A DNA stretch of 37,739 bases. Origin: Diphasiastrum complanatum. Lineage: Eukaryota; Streptophyta; Lycopodiopsida; Lycopodiales; Lycopodiaceae. The notes below the pieces were generated by a model. That model was not told the DNA's origin. It did no database searches and worked only from the letters and a program-made list of their open reading frames with translations. Shown piece after piece: positions 1 through 9,463 of this stretch; the first letter of the stretch is position 1; each line of letters begins with the position of its first letter. A program made the position numbers and the translations under genes. Location of the stretch: positions 1 through 37,739 of the forward strand of contig MU835612.1 in the NCBI GenBank assembly GCA_029204225.1. The letters run 5' to 3'.

Positions 1-1741
1 CCCTAATGTTGGTTTGGCCATGCCTGCAAGCTATTTCAGGGGCCATTTTCTATTTTTAATAATTCCTAAAGTGAGTTTAGTTGTTCATGCATGTAGGTGG
101 GCACACTAGTTCTAGGATAGAACTTGGTTTTATTACTTAGTAATTCATTATTGGTCTTTTTCCAAAATAGGTAGCAATAATAGCAATCAGCTTTTTTGCC
201 TTTAGCTTTTGCTTTTTCCTATATAATCAGAGTTTTGTTAATCTCTTATGCTAGTCTTCGTGTGTGTGACTAGAATTTGTAGATCGAATTCTGACAGCAT
301 GTTGGCCTCACACTATACATTCTTGCCAGTAAAGTTGGTTCTCCTACATGCAAGCACTAGGTAAACAAAGGTGGTTACTCTAGTGTTGCATGATTTTTAG
401 ATGAGGCTAGGTAGACAAGGCCTTCTATATGAATAGGGGACGGTGTTTTTGTATGACAAAATTTACTATAAGTTAGTCAAATTGTGAAGTACAAAGTTTT
501 GTGACGTAAGAAGTTTTGTGTGCTCCACTAGGCTTGGTATACTACATTTTTGTAGATTAGCTTGACCTATGGTATTATTTTTCATTGCATCATCGTATAT
601 TCGACCTTATTTCATCATAATGAAGCTCAAGGGTCATGCATGCATGAACATGTCCAAGAATGACCTAAAAGGGCTTATGGCCGATGCACATGACCGTGCA
701 TGCCAAATTTAGCCCTTTCTATCCATGCATGTCTCTAGTCACATTTTCATGCAATGGATCCTAGCTTAAATGCATCATTGTAGGGTGGAGAGCAATTTTC
801 AGAAATCTCATGGTTGTATCTTGAAAAATAAATGGCCCTTTTTGGTGCTATTCATTTACATCAGCTACACAAATAACGAACAGGAGAAACAAAACCTCGG
901 AGCCACACAACGTAAAAGATTCTCAACTAAAGAGCACTAAATAAAGCATACAAGTAAATACATAGTCTGCCTACAGACAAACCGTATCATATTTCAATCT
1001 TATTTGTAATGATACCAACAAACACGAGTTAATGGCACTATGCATACCTTGTAAACTGTAAGTGGACATCAAAAACCCATTCAGTTATGACAAAAGTCAA
1101 ATCATTGTGTTAAGGGAAGACCAAAAGTACATTCCCTTCATTGTTCTGTTAGACATTATAAAACAACTTTTTGCATTCACAAGCTCACACTTTGATTGTA
1201 ATTCTTGATCAAGAATTCCCAAGTCTGATGGCAATTCTAAAAGAATGAAGGTAACACTGGCAGTGGTCATTTAATTAGACCTTCAATTCAACTTGGGATG
1301 AATAACCTATTCAACCACCATGAACTAACATATAACAACATAAACTCTTGCTCAGAGTGCAAAACTACTGCTACATTTTCGTGGCATTTTGTCCAAAGAA
1401 TCTTTTTGAATAATCTAAGAGGTAACTGTATAGTAGAACCGGTGGGCTCGAGCTGGGTTCCAGATGAAGCCGCGAAACCCAGCCAGTTGCACAGCGTCGT
1501 AGCTTTGTTTGGGTGAGCCGGTTTAGATCGTACAATTCGTTATGTCTATTAGCTTCTTGTGCTGAAGTTGGCAAAGTATTCAATTGTTTCGAGGCGGTTT
1601 CGGCCTGTAAATTAACAGGCTACTGTGCAGATATCAAAAATGCTAATCAACTCGTGGCGTACTAACCAACATGTGGTCGAAGCTACAGAAAGTCTCCAAT
1701 AGCCGACAAGGAACTGTTATGGGCTGTTCAACACTTTGCTG
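1..1741. other. Non-coding, no recognised gene
   Basis: AT-rich sequence with only short open frames on either strand. If the minus-strand exon at 2278-2393 is real, this stretch is probably its first intron, which would run off the left edge. I looked here for the family's expected second exon (an aromatic-rich membrane segment followed by a basic VARGRF-like block) and did not find it. Confidence 0.4.
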
Positions 1742-2044
1742 CTAAAAGTGTGCCCAGCATGGACCATGTTGTCCATAATCTTCCGCAGGCTGTTCCTGAA
1801 GCATAATGGACTGCTCATGATGTAAAATGGGCTGTAAATGACCAAAAGAAGATGATTGAACCTGCTGTCCAACGTCTTCATCATAAAAGTTTGGCAAATT
1901 ATCAAGAGATGCATCAACGATGGTGTCATCAGAGCTGTCCCTCGAAGAGGTATGGGATGACATAGAAGATTCTTCAAGTAATGAAAAATTCTCTCCAATC
2001 AAATGCTCACTCTTAACACTTTGAACAAAAGTACTAATTGACAC
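1742..2044 (-). other. Open frame of about 100 codons, unrecognised
   Basis: A minus-strand frame that is acidic and rich in Ser, Asp and Gln, starting MSISTFVQSVKSEHL and ending GQHGPCWAHF. Composition (SSMSSHTSSRDSSDD, then NLPNFYDEDVGQQVQ) is more protein-like than most frames here. An acceptor-like CAATTAG lies just inside its 5' end, so an exon is possible. It does not continue the exon at 2278-2393 in the way the TMEM185-like family would require. It could be a retroelement linker, an exon of another gene, or chance. Confidence 0.2.
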
Positions 2045-2277
2045 ATGTTGACACCCTCCTCGATTAGTACAAAAAGGTTATAAAGAGTGCTTGAATTTAA
2101 AGAAAAAAACATTTGACCCAGGAAGGACAAAGTACATTACGTTAAAACAGCAAAAAATATGCATCAAAGAGTGGATCATCGCCATCACGAAGTTGCCACT
2201 GATAAAAGACGACGGGAAAAGGAAGAATGTTGAGACAGAGTAGGGAAGAGTGAGGAATGTACAGAAGCAAAACTTAC

Positions 2278-2393
2278 CACCAGGATAAATGAATGTGGCG
2301 ACTGAGCTTGGCCACCAAGAGGCATGAAAAGCAGAGCAAGAAGCAGTGTGCAGCAAGGGCGTTGATTGATCTCAGGGCACGCGGCCAAGTCAT
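2278..2393 (-). CDS. First coding exon of a TMEM185-like (Fragile-X-F-associated) membrane protein gene, partial
   Basis: Read on the minus strand, the exon starts MTWPRALRSINALAAHCF and continues into a hydrophobic segment (FLLCFSCLLVAKLSR) ending in SWW. Plant TMEM185 / transmembrane Fragile-X-F proteins open the same way: a short Met-x-Trp-Arg-rich start, a membrane helix with LLFCFTLLL-type composition, a K-L-basic stretch, then SWW. Family members are multi-pass membrane proteins, and the plant ones carry a C-terminal RING finger typical of ubiquitin ligases. A GGTAAGT donor follows immediately, with GT at 2277-2276, splitting the second Trp codon (phase 2). An upstream in-frame Met at 2492 would add 33 residues; 2393 is preferred because family members start there. 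Later exons are not in the window, so intron 1 exceeds 2.2 kb. This is a family-level call from one exon. Confidence 0.6.
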
Positions 2394-2810
2394 GGCCTGC
2401 CTGGGAGCAGCAGCAGAAGAAGAAGAAAGCATACTTGAAGCTGTTTGATCACCACCTGCTCCTGCTGCTGCCCATGCCACAACCGATAGCATTTTCTTTT
2501 CTCAATTGTTGGAGCAACATCTCCGAAAAACCTCGTTGCTTTATCCAATCTCCTGCCTACAATGCAAGCAGAAATCCTGCAGCCTTTCAAGCAAACACAA
2601 CGGAAGGAAGGCAAGCCAAATTGACTTATCTTTTGCTGTTTGCGCTCCTGAATTATGCTTTTGGTCAGTCAGTTTGATCCTTCTTACCACATAATGATAG
2701 CAAATTCTTCCGCCATCTTTAAGATCATCACTCTCTCCAAGAATATCTTGCTACTTTACGTTGATAATGCAATTTCTTTCTAAAACCTCCTCCTCTCTGT
2801 TTCCGCCATC

Positions 2811-2813
<3 letters not shown>

Positions 2814-2849
<36 letters not shown>
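2814..2849. repeat. TC/GA dinucleotide microsatellite
   Basis: An uninterrupted run of about 18 TC units on the plus strand. On the minus strand it would be a GA tract in the 5' leader of the TMEM185-like gene. GA/CT tracts are common in plant 5' leaders and can bind GAGA-type (BPC) factors. Confidence 0.95.
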
Positions 2850-2851
<2 letters not shown>

Positions 2852-2912
2852 CCTAAACCTAGATTCAGAGTACCCTAACCCTAAACCTAAATACAAACAA
2901 TGCTAACCCTGA
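2850..2912. promoter_or_regulatory. Telo-box cluster (plant telomere-repeat-like motifs)
   Basis: CCCCTAAACC occurs at about 2849-2858, ACCCTAACCCTAAACC begins at 2872, and CTAACCCTGAG lies near 2903. These match the plant telomere repeat CCCTAAA and its interstitial telo-box form. Telo-boxes are known in promoters and leaders of plant housekeeping and translation-related genes, often beside other elements as here. Too short and degenerate to be a telomere or a large interstitial array. Confidence 0.6.
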
Positions 2913-3429
2913 GACTTGAGAGCCGCTGTTATAAATCGTACTTTGATGGATATCCACAGTTAGATATCTAGAAGGCTTTTAGATCTCGCCACGTGCTAGC
3001 ATCTGGTCACTTATATCTCCACGTGCCAGTGATCCAGTGGGAGAGTGAAACAGTTCTGTGCCATAAAGTACTGTCGATTACGAAGGAGCACCGTTGGATC
3101 TCTCTTTCCAGATTCTGCCACGTTTCAAATTTCAAAGCGGGGTGGCCGTTTAATACGTGGCCTGTATCCAACGGTAATAAGTTCCAGATCTCACCGTCCC
3201 TTTGACAGCGCTTCCACCTCGACCGCGTAGCTTGGGCTCAAGAAAAAGCTGGAGTTAACGGCGACGTCAAGTGGACGTCGTTATCGTCGAGTGGGGTTTG
3301 TCGGATTCCTTTTTGTGATGCCGCCGAAAATGACGTCCGAAATTGGCCGCCAGGGACACCGGCTATTACCCGTCGCACCATTCCTAACTCGCTTCCCTGG
3401 ATTTCTTGTGAGGTTGATCCGGGAAGATC

Positions 3430-5120
3430 CGGTTTCTAGAATATCCCCATTATAACTATTATTTTTATATATACATCTTATAATTAAAAATAATTATAAT
3501 CTACTATAAATTATAATATATAATCATAATAAAACATTATACTTATATAAAAGTTTGGATAATTCCATAAAGCAAATTATTGACTAATTCCAAATGTTTT
3601 TCTTGCTTGTACATAGGCATATAATATGGTTTTTGAGGATTTTATATGTGATGGGTACATTTGATGGGATGAGGGTGTAGGAGACCCTTACTTCAATAGC
3701 ACCTTTGTCACTTGGATGGGATGAGGCATCATGAGGGTGTTTTGAAGCATTTGTGAGGAGTGATATCACCACATGGCATCACTTGGTTGGTTAAGAACAG
3801 CCCAGTTGTGAGCCATAGCAAGGCTTTTATAATCTCAGTCATAGATTTATAAATGCTATGTACTAGGTATTTGTCATCCAACGGTGGGTTACTTGCTATA
3901 GCCACCCTTGCCGCTCCCCATGTTAAAGAACTTATGACACAAAATGGCTTCTAGGTGATGCAAAATCCATTCTACACAATTGGCTACTCATGGATTTGGA
4001 GCCCCAAGTGTCACATAGTTTTGCCATATAAACCTCACAACTTTGGATAGAGAAAGCAAGTCCTAACCATAGCGTCACTTGCAATTTGTGGGAATTTTTT
4101 TAAGAAGTAATATCAGGTGTTTCCAAAAACATGAATCTAATCTCCACTCAAATCAACAATTTGAAAGTGGTGCTAAAATTGACCAAAAAGTTGGAGATGG
4201 TATCAAGGGTGGATTCACACTACTTGCAATTCTACTTGCATGAGTCTTTTCTTTTATCTCTCATTTGAGTGAGCTCTCCTCCTTTCTTCCACACAAGAAC
4301 ACCCTAGTTTCGTATTGATACCTAGTGAGTTTTATTCGAAACTACATTTGTGATTTGGTATATTTTTATTAAGCTCGTTGCGGCAAGTCAACATGTCAGA
4401 CAATAGGCTTGGGTCCAAAAATGGACTTGAGTTGTGCTATGTTGCACAAAGACTCTACCACCAATGTTGAGCAAATGTCATTATATTACCAATTGGTTCC
4501 ATAGTACTATTTTTGATACCAATCAAGTATCAATACATACCTTCTCTATGAGTTGTAGGCTAGTATAAGATAGACTAGTACTTAAGAATGATATCAAGTA
4601 GCAATCAACCCATGTACGAATAATTATTACAATTAGCAAGCAGGTGGAAAAAGGGAGGGCAAAGAAGGGGGGGGGTAGATTATTGTGCCAATGTACTTCT
4701 AAGTGAATACATATCCCAAGGCACATTCTTTTGTTTTCTCTTACAAGCCTTTAATTACATATAGAGATGAACCAAAAGGAGGACAGATTTGTTGCAAAAC
4801 ATTTCTATGGGGGCTTTTTTTTGTAATGAAAAATAATACACACAACAACTGAGGACCATTGACGTAGCCACCTCAAGTATGAATATAGTTCATACCATGC
4901 GCACGGTTCCTTTTTTCTCCATAGTCCATGTATTGCCTTGGATACGCCTTAGCCAAAACTAGCCTAGGTCGTAATGCCAAGCAACCCCATCCCAAGGCGA
5001 CAAGTATTTGCCCTAAAATCGCAAGGGCTTGTATCAGCTCGAGTAGGTTCTTTCACACCCCTAAAAAAGAATTGTTGTATGGGCCTCCTAGAAAGAACTC
5101 AAGAGCATCAAATCAATCAA
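3430..5120. other. Intergenic AT-rich sequence; no gene seen except a LINE-tail-like segment
   Basis: Begins with an A/T-only-like stretch (about 3450-3550). No open frame of convincing composition was found. The one structured piece is the G-run segment at about 4625-4765, listed separately. Confidence 0.5.
4625..4765 (-). mobile_element. Possible LINE 3'-end remnant
   Basis: A G9 run (4667-4675) followed by TAG and, a few bases on, TTGTGCCAATG, then about 50 bases later a CC..GG..AC..TTTT..TTTTCTC segment. The same order and similar spacing occur at 13824-13930, just past the zf-RVT-like end of the minus-strand LINE. Read on the minus strand, both are a pyrimidine segment followed by a C run. 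I infer a second, largely lost copy of the same LINE family's 3' tail. Confidence 0.3.
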
Positions 5121-5127
5121 TTGTGGA

Positions 5128-5460
5128 ATGCTTCAAAGTTACTCTACTTACACTATAATAGATGCCCTCACGAGAAATTTCCAAGGGACAATCAAATTAA
5201 GTCTATGCCCCACCACTTGGTTACCATCCCAATTAGTCTCAGCTTATCCACTAATAAATGAAAATAAAAACATGGAGACACTTCAACAAATGTTTATGCA
5301 AAATTGGGTGCCTCTTGATGAGAAGAATCGAGTGATGCAACAGTGGATAGGCCTCAAGCATGGAAATTGGTCGGTACAAGAGTATGTGGATCGATACAAA
5401 GAGGCATTGCTGAGAATCCCTAAGGAAGTACCTATGTATTTATAGGTGTTCCATGGTAGT
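5128..5460 (+). pseudogene. LTR-retrotransposon gag remnant
   Basis: One open frame contains METLQQMFMQNWVPLDEKNR, then W-I-G-L-K-H-G-N-W-S-V-Q-E-Y and a RYKEALLRIPKE block, and ends in a stop at 5443-5445. The pattern F...F...R...W..LKxGxxSVxEY..R+...L....P is that of the retrotransposon gag (capsid-like) domain found in plant Ty3/gypsy and related elements. No start region, zinc knuckle or pol was found next to it, so it is an isolated fragment. It lies about 500 bp before the copia insertion and on the same strand, but belongs to a different element. Confidence 0.6.
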
Positions 5461-5923
5461 TGATACCAGTCGTGTATATATATACCTATGCAAGGCATCT
5501 CCAGACTCCCATTGTGCCACACATGTTGGCAGGTGGGAATAAACGGAAAGCTAACAACACTAACAGGTTCACAACGCTGACATCATGCAACCTTCATGCT
5601 TGATGGTAAGGCGTTGCAGGGTGGCGACATTAGGTCTACCAGGGCTTCAGCTTCCCTCTCTTTGCACCACACATTGGCAATATTAAAAGAATTGTAGTAG
5701 AGCTAAATGTTGAACGTTGCCTCTTTCTTAATATGTCTCAACGCAAATTTTAAAAGATTGGACAATGGCGATTGAGTTGTGGAGAGCCCTAGTATACAAT
5801 GTAAAATTTAAAATCAATTTCTCTTTCCAACTTGAATGGTTATAATTTTGTTGCTCTATAAATATGGAGCCCTCCTGAGTGCAACCCAAAAATATGGAGC
5901 TCTTTTTTACTGGAATATGAAAG

Positions 5924-5956
5924 TATGAAGAGCGGCTTAGTTATATGCGTATGAAG
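5924..5956. repeat. Left part of a 26-bp tandem duplication at the copia insertion site
   Basis: 5924-5949 is a full 26-bp unit starting TATGAAGAGCGG. A second unit starts at 5950 but is cut after TATGAAG by the left LTR. It resumes right of the element (AGCGGCTTAGTTATATGC at 11338-11355) with one mismatch at its last base. The uninserted locus therefore carried two tandem units. Confidence 0.85.
5952..5956. repeat. Target-site duplication, left copy
   Basis: TGAAG directly precedes the left LTR and is repeated at 11333-11337 directly after the right LTR. A 5-bp duplication is the usual size for copia integration. See the findings for an alternative 7-bp reading. Confidence 0.8.
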
Positions 5957-6218
5957 TGTTAGAAATCAATGATCAACTTCATTGTTATTGTTTACGATGC
6001 ACATTAATGTTGACAGCTGTGACCAACTGTCAATAGCCGTAGGCTAGTCTATTAGTCTACTCGTAGGTTTTCTCTCTCTATCAGGGTTCAGGGTTTACTT
6101 GTACATTTTACATTCTATATGAGTTAGTGCGATAGTGTGACAGTGTGTGTTCTTCTTCCACCTTCTTGTGGTGATTGCATATGGTGAATGCTTGATGTTG
6201 CATATCTAATTCTTGACA
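5957..6218 (+). repeat. 5' LTR of the copia element
   Basis: Begins TGTTAGAAATC and ends TTCTTGACA, giving the standard TG...CA ends. It aligns without gaps to 11071-11332, with 13 mismatches by hand count (9 transitions, 4 transversions; about 5%). A short TC run (TCTCTCTCTAT) lies at about 6070-6081. Confidence 0.95.
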
Positions 6219-6230
6219 TGGTATCAGAGC
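6219..6230 (+). other. Primer-binding site (initiator tRNA-Met)
   Basis: TGGTATCAGAGC starts immediately after the LTR. It is complementary to the 3' end of plant initiator methionine tRNA, the usual minus-strand primer for plant copia elements. Confidence 0.95.
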
Positions 6231-7081
6231 AGCGATAGTCCTGCGTGCCTGATCAGTGGATACAGCTTGTCACAAGCTCCACAACGAAGTGAGAAAGTCC
6301 TTCACGGGAGGTGAAAGCTTGGAGAGACAGAAACGGCTGGAAGAAATTCTTCTTTGGTGTATTTTGTAGGGTTGGAGCTCAGAATCATCAGTGGGGAACG
6401 AAAGCACAGTCCCGGAGGCATCAGAAAGGCCAAGGCAGCATCAGACAGATTGAAAATCTGTTGAGGGGGGGAGATTTTTACAATACTTCCTAGTTATTGT
6501 GGAAAGTGCTATTTGTGTGAGAGGTTGCCAAGAAATTTCTCATTTGTCTATTTGGAGTACCGCAAATCACACTAGACAGTGTCTAGTACTACCATTCAGA
6601 GTTAGAAGGCTTCATACTTTTCACATTACTGATCTCTGTCTTTTGAACGATCACACATTTCGAAATCTTTGCAAAGGGAAGGCAGCGTAGCCGTCGCGCC
6701 AAAGTGGAGAATCTAGAATATTCCCTCTAAAAGTTCTTATATTCCCTCTATTTTTAATCTTTTCCATTCCAATATTGGATCGACATGCCAGAGGTAGGAA
6801 AAATCTTGAGCAGTCGTACATCCGCGCATCATACAGATATAGCATATCCGTATCAATATCGGATCGACGCGCCAGAGGTAAAGAAAACCAAGAGCAATCG
6901 TACATCCGCACGTCATACCGATATCACATATCAGTACCAATATCGGAGTGACGCGCCAGAGGTAAAGAGAATCCCGAGTAGTCGTGCACCCGCACGTCGT
7001 ACCGATATCAGGAGTACAACCAAAAAATTTACAATTCTGTGGTGTGAATAAATTTTGTGATCCAGACTCATCTATCCAGTA
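6231..7081 (+). other. Untranslated leader of the copia element
   Basis: About 850 bp between the primer-binding site and the gag start. A G-rich stretch (GAGGGGGGGAG) lies at about 6462-6472, and the 3' part consists of an 84-bp triple repeat. No conserved protein is seen. The position is where packaging and dimerisation signals would be expected. Confidence 0.7.
6770..7021 (+). repeat. 84-bp tandem repeat, three copies, in the copia leader
   Basis: Units begin CAATAT(T/C)GGA at 6770, 6854 and 6938, an exact 84-bp period. Each contains GCCAGAGGTA, then a (G/A)TCGT(A/G)CA(T/C)CCGC segment and a CCGATATC-like segment; the third copy decays near 7010. Since 84 is a multiple of 3, frames stay open across copies on both strands. 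These frames are probably by-products, as both begin and end without family similarity. Confidence 0.9.
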
Positions 7082-8491
7082 ATGGCAACTCTAAGCGAGA
7101 GTGTTCTTAATGAGTCAAGCAAATTGGAAGGTGCCGGCAACTATGCAATTTGGAAATTCAAACTGAAGAACATTTTGATGGAAAAGGAGCTATGGGAGAT
7201 CGTGACAGGTGAAGAGACAAGGCCAGTGATTGAAGAAGATCAGCGGGAATTTGATAGGAGAAGACGGAAAGCCCAAAATGTCATCAACTTTTTAGTTAGA
7301 GATGCAATTATTCCCTATATTTCAAATTCAGAAGGACCAAAAGAAACGTGGGATACATTGAAGGCATTGTTTGAAACGACAAATACATCTCGAATACTAT
7401 TTTTAAAGACAAAATTGCATACATTGCAGATGGATGATAGTGCAACTATTGCTGATCACATACTGAAGATCAAAGAGATCCGTGATCAATTAGCAGTAGT
7501 TGGAGAGCGAGTACAAGATCGTGAGATCGTGCAATTGACATTGAATAGTCTGAGTGAGTCACATCAGATGTTTGTGACGAGTATAGCCACAAGAGAAAAT
7601 CTTCCAACCTATGAAGAACTAGGTGGATTGCTTCTGCAAGAAGAGCAACATCAAGAGAACTTGAATCATCGTAACAGGAGCTATGATCAAGCTCTTGCAG
7701 TTAGAGGACGAGGTGGAAGATTTGGCCATGGAAAGTATCAATCGAGAGGAGGAAACTCAAGCCGAGGATCATTTCAACAATTTCATGAGCAAGTCAATGA
7801 TATTCTGAATCGAGGTAATTGGAATCAAGACCGAGGTCAAGGACGCGGCTATTCAAGACAAAGTAAACCTGGAAATTGTAGGTACTGCAACAAAGATGAT
7901 CAATATAAAGATGACACAGGTGATAGTTCAAAATTGTTCATTACAACATTAATGACAAGTGATGAAGCCAAGGATACCTGGTACATTGATAGTGGTGCAT
8001 CCAAGCACATGACTTCAAGAAAAGAGTGGTTTTCAGAACTTAAGAAAACTGACAATGGTGATGAAGTTGGACAAGCTGATGGCAAATTGCTATCTGTTAA
8101 AGGAGTTGGAGTGGTACCAGTGAAGTTAGCCAACGGGAAGATAAAGCATATAAGCGATGTGCAATATGTACCTGGCTTAGCTAACGATCTACTATCTTTG
8201 GGGACGATGGCTGATCAACAACTCAAGGTTGAGTTTGACAGTGACAAATGTCTTGTCAAAGACATCAAGAATCACTACAAAGTGATTGCTACAGGAGCTA
8301 GAGTCAACAAGAATCAACTCTACAAATTGAATGCGAGATCTTTTACTCAAGCTATGGTAAGCACTGTTGATAGTCGAAGTGATCTTTGGCATCAAAGCTT
8401 TGGTCATATCAGTGCTCAAAGCTTGCAAATCCTTAAAAGAGGTAATCTAGTTGTTGGATTGCCTGATATCTCTTTTGAAGGAAAAATGTAA
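7082..8491 (+). pseudogene. Copia gag-protease-pre-integrase portion of the polyprotein
   Basis: A 469-codon frame starting at the first good ATG after the leader. Residues of roughly 10-200 are the copia gag (UBN2-type) domain: NYAIWKFKLKNIL, then LKTKLHTLQMDDSATIADH and LTLNSLSESHQMF. An Arg/Gly-rich stretch leads to CRYC, the first half of a zinc knuckle whose His and last Cys are missing. The aspartic protease is marked by WYIDSGASKHMT (active site DSGA, near residue 303). The pre-integrase block has LWHQSFGHIS. The frame ends because of one extra A in an A5 run at 8482-8486; the following codons continue in another frame. Confidence 0.9.
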
Positions 8492-8864
8492 GGGTTGCAT
8501 TTTAAGAAAACAGCATAGAGAGAGATTTCCCAAAGATGGAGCAAGAAGAGCCAATGGCATTCTTGATCTTGTTCATAGTGATCTGTGTGGACCAATACAA
8601 ACTAGGTCCATTAGTGGTTGTTACTATTTCATCACATTCATTGATGACTATAGTAGACATATCTGGATTTATTGCATAAGCAAGAAATCTGATGCTTTTG
8701 CCAGGTTTAGAGAGTTCAAGGCTCTAGTTGAAAAACAAACAGGTTGCTATATTAAGACCCTCAGATCAGATGGTGGTGGTGAGTATTTTTCAACAGAGTT
8801 TATAAATTTCTGCAAGGATCAGGGGATCAAGAGACAAACCACTACACCCTATTCACCACAATAG
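8487..8864 (+). pseudogene. Copia integrase core, first part
   Basis: Continues the polyprotein after the frameshift with CKGCILRKQHRERF, the end of the HHCC zinc domain. The catalytic core follows: LVHSDLCGPI supplies the first acidic residue and LRSDGGGEYFS the second, about 60 residues apart as usual for copia. It ends at TAG 8862-8864, where about 13 nt normally encoding the conserved QNGV-type block appear to be missing. Confidence 0.85.
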
Positions 8865-9463
8865 AACGAAAAAACAGATCCATTGTGGAGATGGCTAGGG
8901 CAATGCTTAAGAGCAAGGGTTTGCCAAATACTTTTTGGGCAGAAGCATGCAATACAGCTACTCATATCTTGAATCGGTGTCCTACGAAGTCCGTGGAGGG
9001 TAAGACACCTTACGAAGCTTTTACTGGAAAGAAACCTAATGTTTCTCATTTACGAATATTTGGTTGTGATGCTTACGCTCATGTACCTGATGAAAAACGA
9101 AAGAAGCTGGATGCAAAAGCTGTTAAATGTATTTTCCTTGGATATGATGAAAGAGCCAAGGCATACAGGATGTATGACATAGATGCACAAAAGATCGTGA
9201 TTTCCAGAGATGCTACTTTTGATGAGATGGGTCAAAATGACCAAATAAAATTGACAATTGATCCCTTTGATGATAAAGCTAAAATGCAAGTGAAGAAAGA
9301 AGCTGGTGTCGATATGGAAGAGCCAATGAAAAAAGACAGGGTCAATAATGAGATTCCTAGGAGAGTGTCTAAGTGGTACTTGTCAGTAACAAGTGATGCT
9401 AATAAGGGAGATACTCCCGAATCAAGTGAGCAGGGAGAGCTTAGAAGATCAAGTAGAAATTGA
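8864..9463 (+). pseudogene. Copia integrase, C-terminal part and linker
   Basis: Re-enters the first frame with ERKNRSIVEMARAML, where the leading Glu codon (8864-8866) is the third catalytic acidic residue. It is followed by FWAEACNTATHILNRCPTK and the IFGCDAYAHVP and KCIFLGYDE blocks typical of copia integrase. The acidic, Lys-rich linker to RT follows. A TGA at 9461-9463 interrupts RRSSRN-x-KPLARL. Confidence 0.85.

Larger units (their letters stand above)
2394..3430 (-). promoter_or_regulatory. Putative leader and promoter of the TMEM185-like gene
   Basis: This GC-richer stretch lies upstream of the exon at 2278-2393. It holds a TC/GA repeat, telo-box-like motifs near 2850-2912, two G-box cores (CACGTG at 2990-2995 and 3020-3025), a further TGCCACGTTT near 3117, and a facing pair of 10-bp motifs: ACCGTTGGAT at 3090-3099 and ATCCAACGGT at 3166-3175. 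Such elements are typical of plant promoters and 5' leaders. I cannot place the transcription start. The AT-rich sequence resumes after about 3440. Confidence 0.5.

Noticed and set aside
1688-1800. Plus-strand SPIADKELLWAVQHFAAKS, reminiscent of a gypsy RNase H segment
   Set aside because: Only about 15 residues fit, the catalytic context (DAS, DH) is missing, and the frame degrades at once. It is also overlapped by a longer minus-strand frame. Not enough to call.
2366-2694. Two plus-strand frames of 62-103 codons near 2.4-2.7 kb
   Set aside because: They overlap the minus-strand exon and its leader; repetitive AGC/AAG codons create the opening. No family signature.
6651-7051. Overlapping plus- and minus-strand frames across the copia leader
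   Set aside because: Explained by the 84-bp repeat, whose length keeps frames open. The internal repeats are nucleotide repeats, not a selected protein.
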